Source: Mytilus edulis
Taxonomy: Eukaryota; Mollusca; Bivalvia; Mytilida; Mytilidae
DNA: 64,000 nucleotides
Direction of reading: 5' to 3'
NCBI RefSeq assembly: GCF_963676685.1
Contig: NC_092354.1
Span: 30,784,193-30,848,192 of the forward strand
In this document: positions 46,790-59,530 of the stretch, in pieces
Layout of the letters: each line of letters begins with the position of its first letter
Numbering within the stretch: the first letter of the stretch is position 1
Made by a program: the position numbers and the translations under genes
Notes under the pieces: model-generated
Told to the model about the DNA's origin: nothing
Database searches by the model: none
Seen by the model: only the letters and a program-made list of their open reading frames with translations

Positions 46790-49700
46790 GTTGGTCCAAA
46801 TTGACTTCAAATGCATTTGTCAATACATATTATAAAGTATCTCGGTCAAATGACCGATTTAAGGTAACATCTAATACAATTATCAATACATTTTAGAAAG
46901 TTGTCTTGGTCAAATGACCGATTCAAGGTAACATCAAATACAATTATCAATAAATATTAGAAAGTTGTCTTAGTCAATGGACCGAATTAAGTTAACATCA
47001 ATTACAATTTAAAAAAAATCAAATTTACAGTAACATGTCGAAAAGTTATCAATATACCAACAACAGGTTTGCTGTTGTATTATTTAGAATTATTTTATAA
47101 ATATGGTCAATTGAAGGTAACATCTGACTAAATTATCCAAAAAATGGTAAAATTTACTAAAAAAGTATTATAATTCTATAATGAATGTTGGGTTTGTTCA
47201 AATTGAATTATCATGCATTTGTCAATACATGTTAGAAAGTATTTCGGTCAAATGATCGATTTAAGGTAACATCAAATACAATTATCAATACATAAGAGAA
47301 AGTTGTCTTAGTCAATTGACCGATTTAAGGTAACATCAAATACAATTATCAATACATATTAGACAGTTGTCTTAGTCAAATGACCGACTTATGGAACATC
47401 AATTACAATTATCCCAAAAAAAGAAGATCTGAATGAATTATTCAAAAATTGGTAAAATTTACTAAAAAAAATGTTATAATTCTATAATGAAGGTTTGGTT
47501 GGTCCAAATTGACTTCAAATTCATTTGTCAATACATATTAGAAAGTATCTCGGTCAAATGACTGAGTTAGGTTACGTCAAATACAATTATCAATACATTT
47601 TAGAAAGTTGTCTTGGTCAATGGACCGATTTAAGGTATTATCAATTACAATTATCAAAAAAATCAAATTTACAGTAAAATGTCGAAAAGTTATCAATATA
47701 CCAACAACAGGTTTGCCGTTGTATTATTTACAATTATTCTATAAATATGGTGAATTGAAGGTAACATCTGAATGAATTATCTAAAAAGTGGTAAAATTTA
47801 CTAAAAAAGTATTATAATTCTATAATGAAAGTTTGGTTTGTTCAAATTGACTTCAAATGCATTTGTCAACACATGTTAGAAAGTATTTCGGTCAAAAGAT
47901 CGATTTAAGGTAACATAAAATACAATAATCAATACATTTTAGAAAGTTGTCTTGGATAAATGACCGATTTAAGGTAACATCAAATACAATTATCAATAAA
48001 TATTAAAAAGTCGTCTTAGTCAATGGACCGAATTAAGTTAACATCAATTACAATTAAAAAAAAATCAAATTTACAGTAAAATGTCGAAAAGTTATCAGTA
48101 TACCAACAACAGGTTTGCTGTTGTATTATTTACAATTATTCTATAAATATGGTCAATTGAAGGTAACATCTGACTAAATTATCCAAAAAGTGGTAAAATT
48201 TACTAAAAAAGTATTATAATTCTATAATGAAGGTTTGGTTTGTTCAAATTGAATTCACATGCATTTGTCAATACATGTTAGAAAGTATTTCGGTCAAATG
48301 ATCGATGTAAGGTAACATCAAATACAATTATCAATACATAACAGAAAGTTGTCTAAGTCAAATGACCGATTTAAGGTAACATCAAATACAATTATCAATA
48401 CATATAAGAAATTTGTCTTAGTCAAATGACCGACTTATGGAACATCAATTACAATTATCCCAAAAAAAAAGGTCTGAATGAATTATTCAAAAATTGGTAA
48501 AATTTACTAAAAAAAGTGTTATAATTCTATCATGAAGGTTTGGTTGGTCCAAATTGACTTCAAATGCATTTGTCAATACATATTATAAAGTATCTCGGTC
48601 AAATGACCGATTTAAGGTAACATCTAATACAATTATCAATACATTTTAGAAAGTTGTCTTGGTCAAATGACCGATTCAAGGTAACATCAAATACAATTAT
48701 CAATAAATATTAGAAAGTTGTCTTAATCAATGGACCGAATTAAGTTAACATCAATTACAATTTAAAAAAAATCAAATTTACAGTAACATGTCGAAAAGTT
48801 ATCAATATACCAACAACAGGTTTGCTGTTGTATTATTTAGAATTATTTTATAAATATGGTCAATTGAAGGTAACATCTGACTAAATTATCCAAAAAATGG
48901 TAAAATTTACTAAAAAAGTATTATAATTCTATAATGAAGGTTGGGTTTGTTCAAATTGAATTATCATGCATTTGTCAATACATGTTAGAAAGTATTTCGG
49001 TCAAATGATCGATTTAAGGTAACATCAAATACAATTATCAATACATAAGAGAAAGTTGTCTTAGTCAATTGACCGATTTAAGGTAACATCAAATACAATT
49101 ATCAATACATATTAGACAGTTGTCTTAGTCAAATGACCGACTTATGGAACATCAATTACAATTATCCCAAAAAAAGAAGATCTGAATGAATTATTCAAAA
49201 ATTGGTAAAATTTACTAAAAAAAATGTTATAATTCTATAATGAAGGTTTGGTTGGTCCAAATTGACTTCAAATTCATTTGTCAATACATATTAGAAAGTA
49301 TCTCGGTCAAATGACTGAGTTAGGTTACGTCAAATACAATTATCAATACATTTTAGAAAGTTGTCTTGGTCAATGGACCGATTTAAGGTATTATCAATTA
49401 CAATTATCAAAAAAATCAAATTTACAGTAAAATGTCGAAAAGTTATCAATATACCAACAACAGGTTTGCCGTTGTATTATTTACAATTATTCTATAAATA
49501 TGGTGAATTGAAGGTAACATCTGAATGAATTATCTAAAAAGTGGTAAAATTTACTAAAAAAGTATTATAATTCTATAATGAAAGTTTGGTTTGTTCAAAT
49601 TGACTTCAAATGCATTTGTCAACACATGTTAGAAAGTATTTCGGTCAAAAGATCGATTTAAGGTAACATAAAATACAATAATCAATACATTTTAGAAAGT

Positions 49701-50300
49701 TGTCTTGGATAAATGACCGATTTAAGGTAACATCAAATACAATTATCAATAAATATTAAAAAGTCGTCTTAGTCAATGGACCGAATTAAGTTAACATCAA
49801 TTACAATTAAAAAAAAATCAAATTTACAGTAAAATGTCGAAAAGTTATCAGTATACCAACAACAGGTTTGCTGTTGTATTATTTACAATTATTCTATAAA
49901 TATGGTCAATTGAAGGTAACATCTGACTAAATTATCCAAAAAGTGGTAAAATTTACTAAAAAAGTATTATAATTCTATAATGAAGGTTTGGTTTGTTCAA
50001 ATTGAATTCACATGCATTTGTCAATACATGTTAGAAAGTATTTCGGTCAAATGATCGATGTAAGGTAACATCAAATACAATTATCAATACATAACAGAAA
50101 GTTGTCTAAGTCAAATGACCGATTTAAGGTAACATCAAATACAATTATCAATACATATAAGAAATTTGTCTTAGTCAAATGACCGACTTATGGAACAGCA
50201 ATTACAATTATCCCAAAAAAAAAGGTCTGAATGAATTATTCAAAAATTGGTAAAATTTACTAAAAAAAGTGTTATAATTCTATCATGAAGGTTTGGTTGG
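46790..50300. repeat. 1752-bp higher-order satellite duplication
   Basis: The marker ATCCCAAAAAAAGAAGATCT occurs at 47411 and 49163 (offset 1752). Hairpins at 47060, 47704 and 48106 recur at 48813, 49456 and 49859. Copies are nearly identical across several modules. Confidence 0.9.
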
Positions 50301-52439
50301 TCCAAATTGACTTCAAATTCATTTGTCAATACATATTAGAAAGTATCTCGGTCAAATGACTGAGTTAGGTAACGTCAAATACAATGATCAATACATTTTA
50401 GAAAGTTGTCTTGGTCAATGGACAGATTTAAGGTATTAACAATTACAATTATCAAAAAAATCAAATTTACAGTAAATTGTCGAAAAGTTATCAATATACC
50501 AACAACATGTTTGCCGTTGTATTATTTACAATTATTCTATAAATATGGTGAATTGAAGGTAACATCTGAATGAATTATCTAAAAAGTGGTAAAATTTACT
50601 AAAAAGTGTTATAATTCTATAATGAAGGTTTGGTTGGTCCAATTTGACTTCAAATGCATTTGTCAATACATATTATAAAGTATCTCGGTCAAATGACCGA
50701 TTTAAGGTAACATCTACTACAATTATCAATACATTTTAGAAAGTTGTCTTGGTCAAATGACCGATTTAAGGTAATACCAATTACATTTATCCCCCCCCCC
50801 AAAAAAAATCCAAATTTCCAGTAAAATGTCGAAAAATTATCAATATACCTACAAGTTTGCTGTTGTATTATTTACAACTATACCTATAAAAATGGTCATT
50901 TGAAGGTAACATCTGAATGAATTATTCAAAAAGTGGTAAAATTTACCAAAAATGTATTATTATTCTATAATGAAGGTTTGGTTTGTTCAAATTGACTTCA
51001 AATGCATTTGTCAACACATGTTAGAAAGTATTTCGGTCAAATGATCGATTTAAGGTAAGATAAAATACAATTATCAATACACAATTGAAAGTTGTCTTAG
51101 TCAAATGACCGATTAAAGGTACCATCAAATACAATTATCAATAAATATTAGAAAGTTTTCTTGATCAATGGGCCGAATTAAGTTATCAATTACAATTATC
51201 AAAAAAAAATCAAATTTACAATAAAATTTCGGAAAAGTTATCAATATACCAACAACAGGTTTGCTGTTGTATTATTTACAATTATTCTATAAATATGGTT
51301 AATTGAAGGTAACATCTGAATGAATTATCCAAAAAGTGGTTAAATTTTCAGAAAAAGTATCAAAATTCTATAATGAAGGTTTGGTTCGTTCAAATTGAAT
51401 TCACATGCATTTGTCAATACATGTCAGAAAGTATTTCGGTCAAATGATCGATTTAAGGTAACTTCAAATACAATTATGAATACATAATAGATAGTTTTCT
51501 TAGTCAAATGACCGATTAAAGGTAACATGAAATACAATAATCAATACATATTAGACAGTTGTCTTGGTCAAATGACCGAATTAAGGTAACATCAAAAACA
51601 ATTATCAAAAAAAAAAATCAAATTTACAGTAAAATGTCGAAAAGTTAACAATATACCATCAACAGGTTTGCTGTTGTATTATTTACAATTATCCTATAAA
51701 TATGGTCAATTGAAGGTAACATCTGAATGAATTATCTAAAAAGTGGTAAAATTTACTAAAAAGTATTATAATTCTATAATAAAGGTTTGGTTGTTCTAAA
51801 TTGACTTCAAATGCATTTGTCAATACATATTAGAAAGTATCCCGGTCAAATGACCGAGCTAAGGTAACATCAAATACAATTATCAATACATTTTAGAAAG
51901 TTGTTTTGGTGAATGGACCGATTTAAGGTAACATCAATTACAATTCTCAACAAAAATCAAATTTACAGTAAAATGTCGAAAGGTTATCAATATACCAACA
52001 ACAAGTTTGCTGTTGTATTATTTACAATTATTCTATAAATATGGTCAATTGAAGGTAAAATCTGAATGAATTATCCAAAAAGTGGTAAAATTTACTAAAA
52101 AAGTATTATAATTCTATAATGAAGGTTTGGTTTGTTCAAATTGAATTCACATGCATTTGTCAATACATGTTAGAAAGTATTTCGGTCAAATTATCGATTT
52201 AAGGTAACATAAAATACAATTATCAATACATTTTAGAAAGTTGTCTTAGTCAAATGACCGATTTAAGCTAACATCAAATACAATTATCAATACATATTAG
52301 AAAGTTGTTTTGGTCAATGGACCGATTTAAGGTAACATCAATTACAATTGTCAAAAAAAATCAAATTTACAGTAAAATGTCGAAAAGTTATCAATAAACC
52401 AACCACAAGTTTGCTGTTGTATTATTTACAACTATACTA

Positions 52440-54755
52440 TAAATATGGTCAATTGAAGGTAACATCTGAATGAATTATCTAAAAAGTGGTAAAATTTACT
52501 AAAAAAGTATTATAATTCTATAATGAAGGTGTGGTTTGTTCAAATTGACTTCAAATGCATTTGTCAACACATGTTAGAAAGTATTTTGGTCACATGATCG
52601 ATTTAAGGTAACATAAAATACAATTATCAATACATTTTAGAAAGTTGTCTTGGTTAAATGACCGATTTAAGGTAACATCAAATACAATTATCAATACATA
52701 TTAGACAGTTGTCTTGGTCAAATGACCGATTTGAGGTAACATCAATTACAATTATCAAAAAAAAAATCAAATTTACAGTAAAATGTCGAAAAGTTAACAA
52801 TATACCAACAAAAGGTTTGCTGTTGTATTATTTACAATTATTCTATAAATATGGTCAATTGAAGGTAACATCTGAATGAATTATCCAAAACGTGGTAAAA
52901 TTTTCAGAAAAAGTATCATAATTTTATAATGAAGGTTTGGTTCGTTCAAATTGAATTCACATGCATTTGTCAATACATGTCAGAAAGTATTTCGGTCAAA
53001 TGATCGATTTTAGGGTAACATCAAATACAATTATCAATACATAATAGATAGTTGTCTTAGTCAAATGACCGATTAAAGGTAACATGAAATACAATAATCA
53101 ATACATATTAGACAGTTGTCTTGGTCAATTGACCGAATTAAGGTAACATCAAAAACAATTATAAAAAAAAAAAAAAATCAAATTTACAATAAAATGTCGA
53201 AAAGTTAACAATATACCATCAACAGGTTTGCTGTTGTATTATTTACAATTATCCTATAAATATGGTCAATTGAAGGTACCAATCTGAATGAATTATCTAA
53301 AAAGTGGTAAAATTTACTAAAATGTGTTATAATTCTATAATGAAGGTTTGGTTGGTCCAAATTGGCTTCAAATGCATTTGTCAATACATATTAGAAAGTA
53401 TCTCGGTCAAATGACCGATTTAAGGTAACATCTAATACAATTATTAATACATTTTAGAAAGTTGTTTTGGTCAATGGACCGATTTAAGGTAACATCAATT
53501 ACAATTATAAAAAAAAAATCAAATTTACAGTAAAATGTCGAAAAGTTATCAATATACCAACAACAAGTTTGCTGTTGTATTATTTACAACTATCCTATAA
53601 ATATGGTCAATTGAAGGTAACATCTGAATGAATTATCTAAAAAGTGGTAAAATTTACTAAAAAAGTATTATAATTCTATAATGAAGGTGTGGTTTGTTCA
53701 AATTGACTTCAAATGCATTTGTCAACACATGTTAGAAAGTATTTCGGTCACATGATCGATTTAAGGTAACATAAAATACAATTATCAATACATTTTAGAA
53801 AGTTGTCTTGGTTAAATGACCGATTTAAGGTAACATCAAATACAATTATCAATACATATTAGACAGTTGTCTTGGTCAAATGACCGATTTGAGGTAACAT
53901 CAATTACAATTATCAAAAAAAAAATCAAATTTACAGTAAAATGTCGAAAAGTTAACAATATACCAACAAAAGGTTTGCTGTTGTATTATTTACAATTATT
54001 CTATAAATATGGTCAATTGAAGGTAACATCTGAATGAATTATCCAAAACGTGGTAAAATTTTCAGAAAAAGTATCATAATTTTATAATGAAGGTTTGGTT
54101 CGTTCAAATTGAATTCACATGCATTTGTCAATACATGTCAGAAAGTATTTCGGTCAAATGATCGATTTTAGGGTAACATCAAATACAATTATCAATACAT
54201 AATAGATAGTTGTCTTAGTCAAATGACCGATTAAAGGTAACATGAAATACAATAATCAATACATATTAGACAGTTGTCTTGGTCAATTGACCGAATTAAG
54301 GTAACATCAAAAACAATTATAAAAAAAAAAAAAAATCAAATTTACAATAAAATGTCGAAAAGTTAACAATATACCATCAACAGGTTTGCTGTTGTATTAT
54401 TTACAATTATCCTATAAATATGGTCAATTGAAGGTACCAATCTGAATGAATTATCTAAAAAGTGGTAAAATTTACTAAAATGTGTTATAATTCTATAATG
54501 AAGGTTTGGTTGGTCCAAATTGGCTTCAAATGCATTTGTCAATACATATTAGAAAGTATCTCGGTCAAATGACCGATTTAAGGTAACATCTAATACAATT
54601 ATTAATACATTTTAGAAAGTTGTTTTGGTCAATGGACCGATTTAAGGTAACATCAATTACAATTATAAAAAAAAAATCAAATTTACAGTAAAATGTCGAA
54701 AAGTTATCAATATACCAACAACAAGTTTGCTGTTGTATTATTTACAACTATCCTA
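52440..54755. repeat. 1158-bp higher-order satellite duplication
   Basis: GAAGGTGTGGTTTG occurs at 52524, 53683 and 54841 (offsets 1159 and 1158). Intervening rare variants, such as GATCGATTTTAGGGTAACAT and the GGTACCAATCTGAATG junction, recur at the same offset. The two copies are nearly identical. Confidence 0.9.
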
Positions 54756-57700
54756 TAAATATGGTCAATTGAAGGTAACATCTGAATGAATTATCTAAAA
54801 AGTGGTAAAATTTACTAAAAAAGTATTATAATTCTATAATGAAGGTGTGGTTTGTTCAAATTGACTTCAAATGCATTTGTCAACACATGTTAGAAAGTAT
54901 TTCGGTCACATGATCGATTTAAGGTAACATAAAATACAATTATCAATACATTTTAGAAAGTTGTCTTGGTCAAATGACCGATTTAAGGTCACATCAATTA
55001 CATTTACCCCCCCCTCCCCAAAAAAAAAAAAATTCAAACTTCCAGTAAAATGTCGAAAAATTATCAATGTACCAACAACAGGTTTGCTGTTGTATTATTT
55101 ACAACTATCCTATAAATATGGTCAATTGAAGGTAACATCTGAATGAATTATCTAAAAAGTGGTAAAATTTACTAAAAAGTATTATAATTCTATAATGAAG
55201 GTTTTGTTGTTCCAAATTGACTTCAAATGCATTTGTCAATACATATTAGAAAGTATTCCGGTCAAATGACCGAGCTAAGGTAACATCAAATACAATTATC
55301 AATACATTTTAGAAAGTTGTTTTGGTGAATGGACCGATTTAAGGTAACATCAATTACAATTCTCAACAAAAATCAAATTCACAGTAAAATGTCGAAAGGT
55401 TATTAATATACCAACAACAAGTTTGCTGTTGTATTATTTACAATTATTCTATAAATATGGTCAATTGAAGGTAAAATCTGAATAAATTATCCAAAAAGTG
55501 GTAAAATTTACTAAAAAAGTATTATAATTCTATAATGAAGGTTTGGTTTGTTCAAATTGACTTCAAATGCATTTGTCAACACATGTTAGAAAGTACTTCG
55601 GTCACATGATCGATTTAAGGTAACATAAAATACAATTATCAATACATTTTAGAAAGTTGTCTTGGTCAAATGACCGATTCAAGGTAACATCAAATACAAT
55701 TACCAATAAATATTAGAAAGTTTTCTTGGTCAATGGACCGATTTAAGTTAACATCAATTACAATTATCAAAAAAAATCAAATTTACAGTAAAAGGTCGAA
55801 AAGTTATCAATATACCAGCAAAAAGGTTTGCTGTTGTATTATTTACAATTATTCTATAAATATGGTCAATTGAAGGTAACATCTGAATGATTAATCCAAA
55901 AAGTGGTAAAATTTACTAAAAAAGTATTATAATTCTATAATGAAGGTTTGGTTTGTTCAAATTGACTTCAAATGCACTTGTCAATGCATGTTAGAAAGCA
56001 TTTCGGTCAAATGATCGATTTAAGGTACCATCAAATACAATTATCAATACATAATAGAAAGTTGTCTAAATCGAATGACCAATTTAAGGTAACATCAAAT
56101 ACAATTATCAATAAATATTAGAAAGTTGTCTTGGTCAATGGACCGATTTAAGGTAACATCAATTACAATTATCAAAAAAATCAAATTTACAGTAAAATGT
56201 CGAAAAGTTATCAATATACCAACAACAGGTTTGGTGTTGTATTATTCACAATTATTCTATAAATATGGTCAATTGAAGGTAACATCTGAATGAATTATCC
56301 AAAAAGTGGTAAAATTTACTAAAAAAGTATCATAATTCTATAATGAAGGTTTGGTTTGTTCAAATTGAATTCACATGCATTTGTCAATACATGTCAAAGT
56401 ATTTCGGTCAAATGATCGATTTAAGGTAACATCACATACAATTATCAATACATAATAGAAAGTTGTCTTAGTCAAATGACCGATTTAAGGTAACATCAAA
56501 TACAATTATCAATACATATTAGACAGTTGTCTTGGTCAAATGACCGATTTGAGGTAACATCAATTACAATTATCAAAAAAAAAATCAAATTTACAGTAAA
56601 ATGTCGAAAAGTTAACAATATATCATCAACAGGTTTGCTGTTGTATTGTTTACAATTATCCTATAAATATGGTCAATTGAAGGTAACAATCTGAATGAAT
56701 TATCTAGAAAGTGGTAAAATTTACTAAAAAGTGTTATAATTCTATAATGAAGGTTTGGTTGGTCCAAATTGGCTTCAAATCATTTGTCAATATATGTTAG
56801 AGAGTATTTCGGTCAAATGATCGATTTAAGGTAACATAAAATACAATTATAAATACATTTTAGAAAGTTGTCTTGGTCAAATGACCGATTTAAGGTAACA
56901 TCAAATACAATTATCAATAAATATTAGAAAGTTGTCTTGATCAATGGACCGATTTTAGGTAACATCAATTACAAATATCAATACATTTTAGAAAGTTGTT
57001 TTGGTCAATGGACCGATTTAAAGTAACATCAATTACAATTATAAAAAAAAAATCAAATTTACAGTAAAATGTCGAAAAGTTATCAATATACCAACAACAG
57101 GTTTGCTGTTGTATTATTTACAATTATTCTATAAATATGGTCAATTGAAGGTAACATCTGAATTAATTATCCAAAAAGTGGTTAAATTTACTAAAACAGT
57201 ATTATAATTCTATAATGAAGGTTTGGTTTGTTCAAATTGAATTCACATGAATTTGTCAATATATGTTAGAGTATTTCGGTCAAATGATCGATTTAAGGTA
57301 ACATAAAATACAATTATCAATACATTTTAGAAAGTTGTTTTGGTCAAATGACCGATTTAAGGTAACATCAAATACAATTATCAATAAATATAAGAAAGTT
57401 GTCTTGGTCAATGGACTGATTTCAGGTAACATTAATTACAATTATAAAAAAAAATTAAATTTACAGTAAAATTTCGAAAAGTTATCAATATACCAACAAC
57501 AGGGTTGCTGTTGTATTTATTACAATTATTCTATAAATATGGTCAATTGAAGGTAACATCTGAATAAATTATCCAAAAAGTGGTAAAATTTACTACAAAA
57601 GTATTATAATTCTATAATGAAGGTTTGGTTTGTTCAAATTGAATTCACATGCATTTGTTAATACATGTTAGAAAGTATTTCGGTCAAATGATCGATTTAA

Positions 57701-58087
57701 GGTAACATCAAATACAATTATCAATACATAATAGAAAGTTGTCTTAGTCAAATGACCGATTTAAGGTAACATCAAATACAATTATCAATACATATTAGAC
57801 AGTTGTCTTGGTCAAATGACCGATTTATGGAACATCAATTACAATTATCCCAAAAAAAAGATCTGAATGAATTATCCAAAAATTGGTAGAATTTACTAAA
57901 AAAGTGTTATAATTCTATAATGAAGGTTTGGCTGTTCCAAATTGACGTCAAATGCATTTGTCAATACATATTAGAAAGTATCTCGGTCAAATGACCGAGA
58001 GTTAAGGAAACATCAAATACAATTATCAATACATTTTAGAAGTTGTCTTGATCAATGGACCGATTTAAGGTAACATCAATTACAATT

Positions 58088-59430
58088 ACGCAGCTACGTT
58101 AATGCTGTCTTAAGGCAAATTGGCATATCCGCGCTATATAAAATGTGCTTTTAGTCGGACTCCAGTTTTCTACTTATAAGAAATAATTTCAATATAATCA
58201 TAAGTTTTTATTCATATATATACCAATGCCTTTCTTTTCATGTGTAATTTTATTGTTTACTTGGTTACTATGGTAACCTGACCACCATAATGAAAATGTA
58301 AACGGACTGAAGTAAAATGGTAATGGCACACCCCGAAGATCTCCACGAAAACCAATGATGTAGTGTTCAATCTAATTAGAAGAAACTGATTTTTCGTGAA
58401 ACAAGTGTTTCTTAAAGATAGTACGCTTCTACAAGTTCTGAATTTGGTAAACAATGAGGCGGATGTGCTAGAATACTGCAATCGGTGATGTTGACGTCAG
58501 TTCATTTTCAAAATTAAATAGAAAAAACAAAGAAACAGCAAGTTTTAACAAGATTTATATTTTGTTTTTCATCAATTGAAATTTTTTTACGATTTGATAT
58601 GGTTAACGGCCTGTGCCAACGTCTTTTGTATTGGATGTAGCACAAGAAGAACGTGAAATGAGGCATTTAAAACATTCTGGGGATCCAGATATCAGATGAA
58701 TTACTTCCCCTTGTAAACAGTACAAGTTTGACTTTGAGCAACATGATCTTTTTTAACGTTTACTCATTTATTCTGTTTTCCTATCACACATGCTATGTAA
58801 TAAATTTGAAATATTAATACTGGATGCCGAGTTTATGGAAATATATAGAGTTTGTACCTATATCAACTACTTCAGAAGCCTTCGGGGGAAAAAAGGGGGG
58901 TGACAAACTTTAGGAATGACATTATGCATCAAAGATAACGTCAACATGTTAAGACTAGATTATATAAATTGGTCCTGTCATAATGCAATACATAAATTTA
59001 GCATTTAGAACTACAAGAAGAGTCTAAATAATCAAGACATCTTGGAAATCATATGTCTTTTTTTATATATTCTTCTAGTAGTCCAAATAGCTATAACATC
59101 TTGAAGGGCTATTATAGTTTTTTCTTTGACGCCTTACAACAGGAAGACATCTTTGGTTATCTGAGACACATTTAGTTGAAAGTCTATGTTGAATAACTGG
59201 TATTGACTTTTGAATCTTTATGTTGTTTGTGTGAACTCCATGTATTACTTGCTAGAAGCTAAGTTGTTCCTGATTTAAGACAATACCAGGCGCTGACAAT
59301 GGTCTTTTTGGCCAAGTGAGGACATAAATGAGTGATATCTACTGATGTATATAGTCTCCGTTTGTTATCAGTATATACATTTCATGTCTAAATTCAAGAA
59401 ACTATCTCACTAATTTCTTTTTCTCTATCA
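58088..59430. other. Unique-looking non-coding stretch after the satellite
   Basis: The satellite ends abruptly and is followed by CGCAGCTACGTTAATGCTGT. A 74-codon minus-strand frame (58257-58481) has no recognisable motif and I do not call it a gene. No repeat of the window's families is seen. Confidence 0.5.
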
Positions 59431-59530
59431 CTGTGTAAGAGGGTTCGATTCCCTCCCTAGGCATATACATACATGTATGTAATTTCTTTGCTGGTGCAAA
59501 GTGGGCAGATAGCCTAGTGGCCCCGCACAG
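59431..59530 (+). ncRNA. tRNA-like hairpin element with T-arm before A-box, copy 1
   Basis: The order is CTGTG, then a perfect T-arm (GAGGG TTCGATT CCCTC, 59439-59455, matching Pol III box B), CCTAGGC-A, a 16-bp palindrome TACATACATGTATGTA (59466-59481), a perfect hairpin CTTTGC-TGGT-GCAAAG (59486-59501), GATAGCCTAGTGG (box-A-like) and CACAG. CTAGGC pairs with GCCTAG, and CTGTG with CACAG, so the whole ~100 nt folds. This order is that of a circularly permuted tRNA (3' half before 5' half), but no D-arm is evident and acceptor pairing is 6 of 7. It may equally be a tRNA-derived SINE fragment or a TIR element. Expression unknown. Confidence 0.45.

Larger units (their letters stand above)
28755..58087. 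repeat. 29.3-kb AT-rich satellite array with two modules
   Basis: The whole interval is tandem repeats in one orientation. Module 1 (~64 bp) reads like TACATATTAGAAAGTTGTCT, TGGTCAAATGACCGATTTAA, GGTAACATCAAATACAATTA. Module 2 (~214 bp) contains AATGTCGAAAAGTTATCAAT, the hairpin ACAACAGGTTTGCTGTTGT, TATTTACAATTATCCTATAA and AAGTGGTAAAATTTACTAAA. Each unit is one module 2 plus one or more module 1 copies. From hairpin positions 28931, 29338, 29680, 30213, 30678, 31465, 31743, 32021 and 32363, spacings of 278, 342, 407, 465 and 533 occur, close to 278 plus multiples of 64. The left edge (28755-29000) is degenerate; the right edge stops abruptly at about 58087. All open frames inside are satellite shadows. 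A heterochromatic or centromeric location is possible but unproven. Confidence 0.97.

Noticed and set aside
29218..55146. About ten open frames of 60-63 codons inside the satellite, some giving similar peptides at 32999, 36574 and 44086 (minus) or 34597 and 39306 (plus)
   Set aside because: They recur because the satellite recurs. Composition follows the AT-rich repeat and stops change between units.
28755..58087. CRISPR-like appearance of regularly spaced repeats
   Set aside because: Spacers are themselves repetitive, units vary in 64-bp steps and no cas genes are present; this is a eukaryotic satellite.
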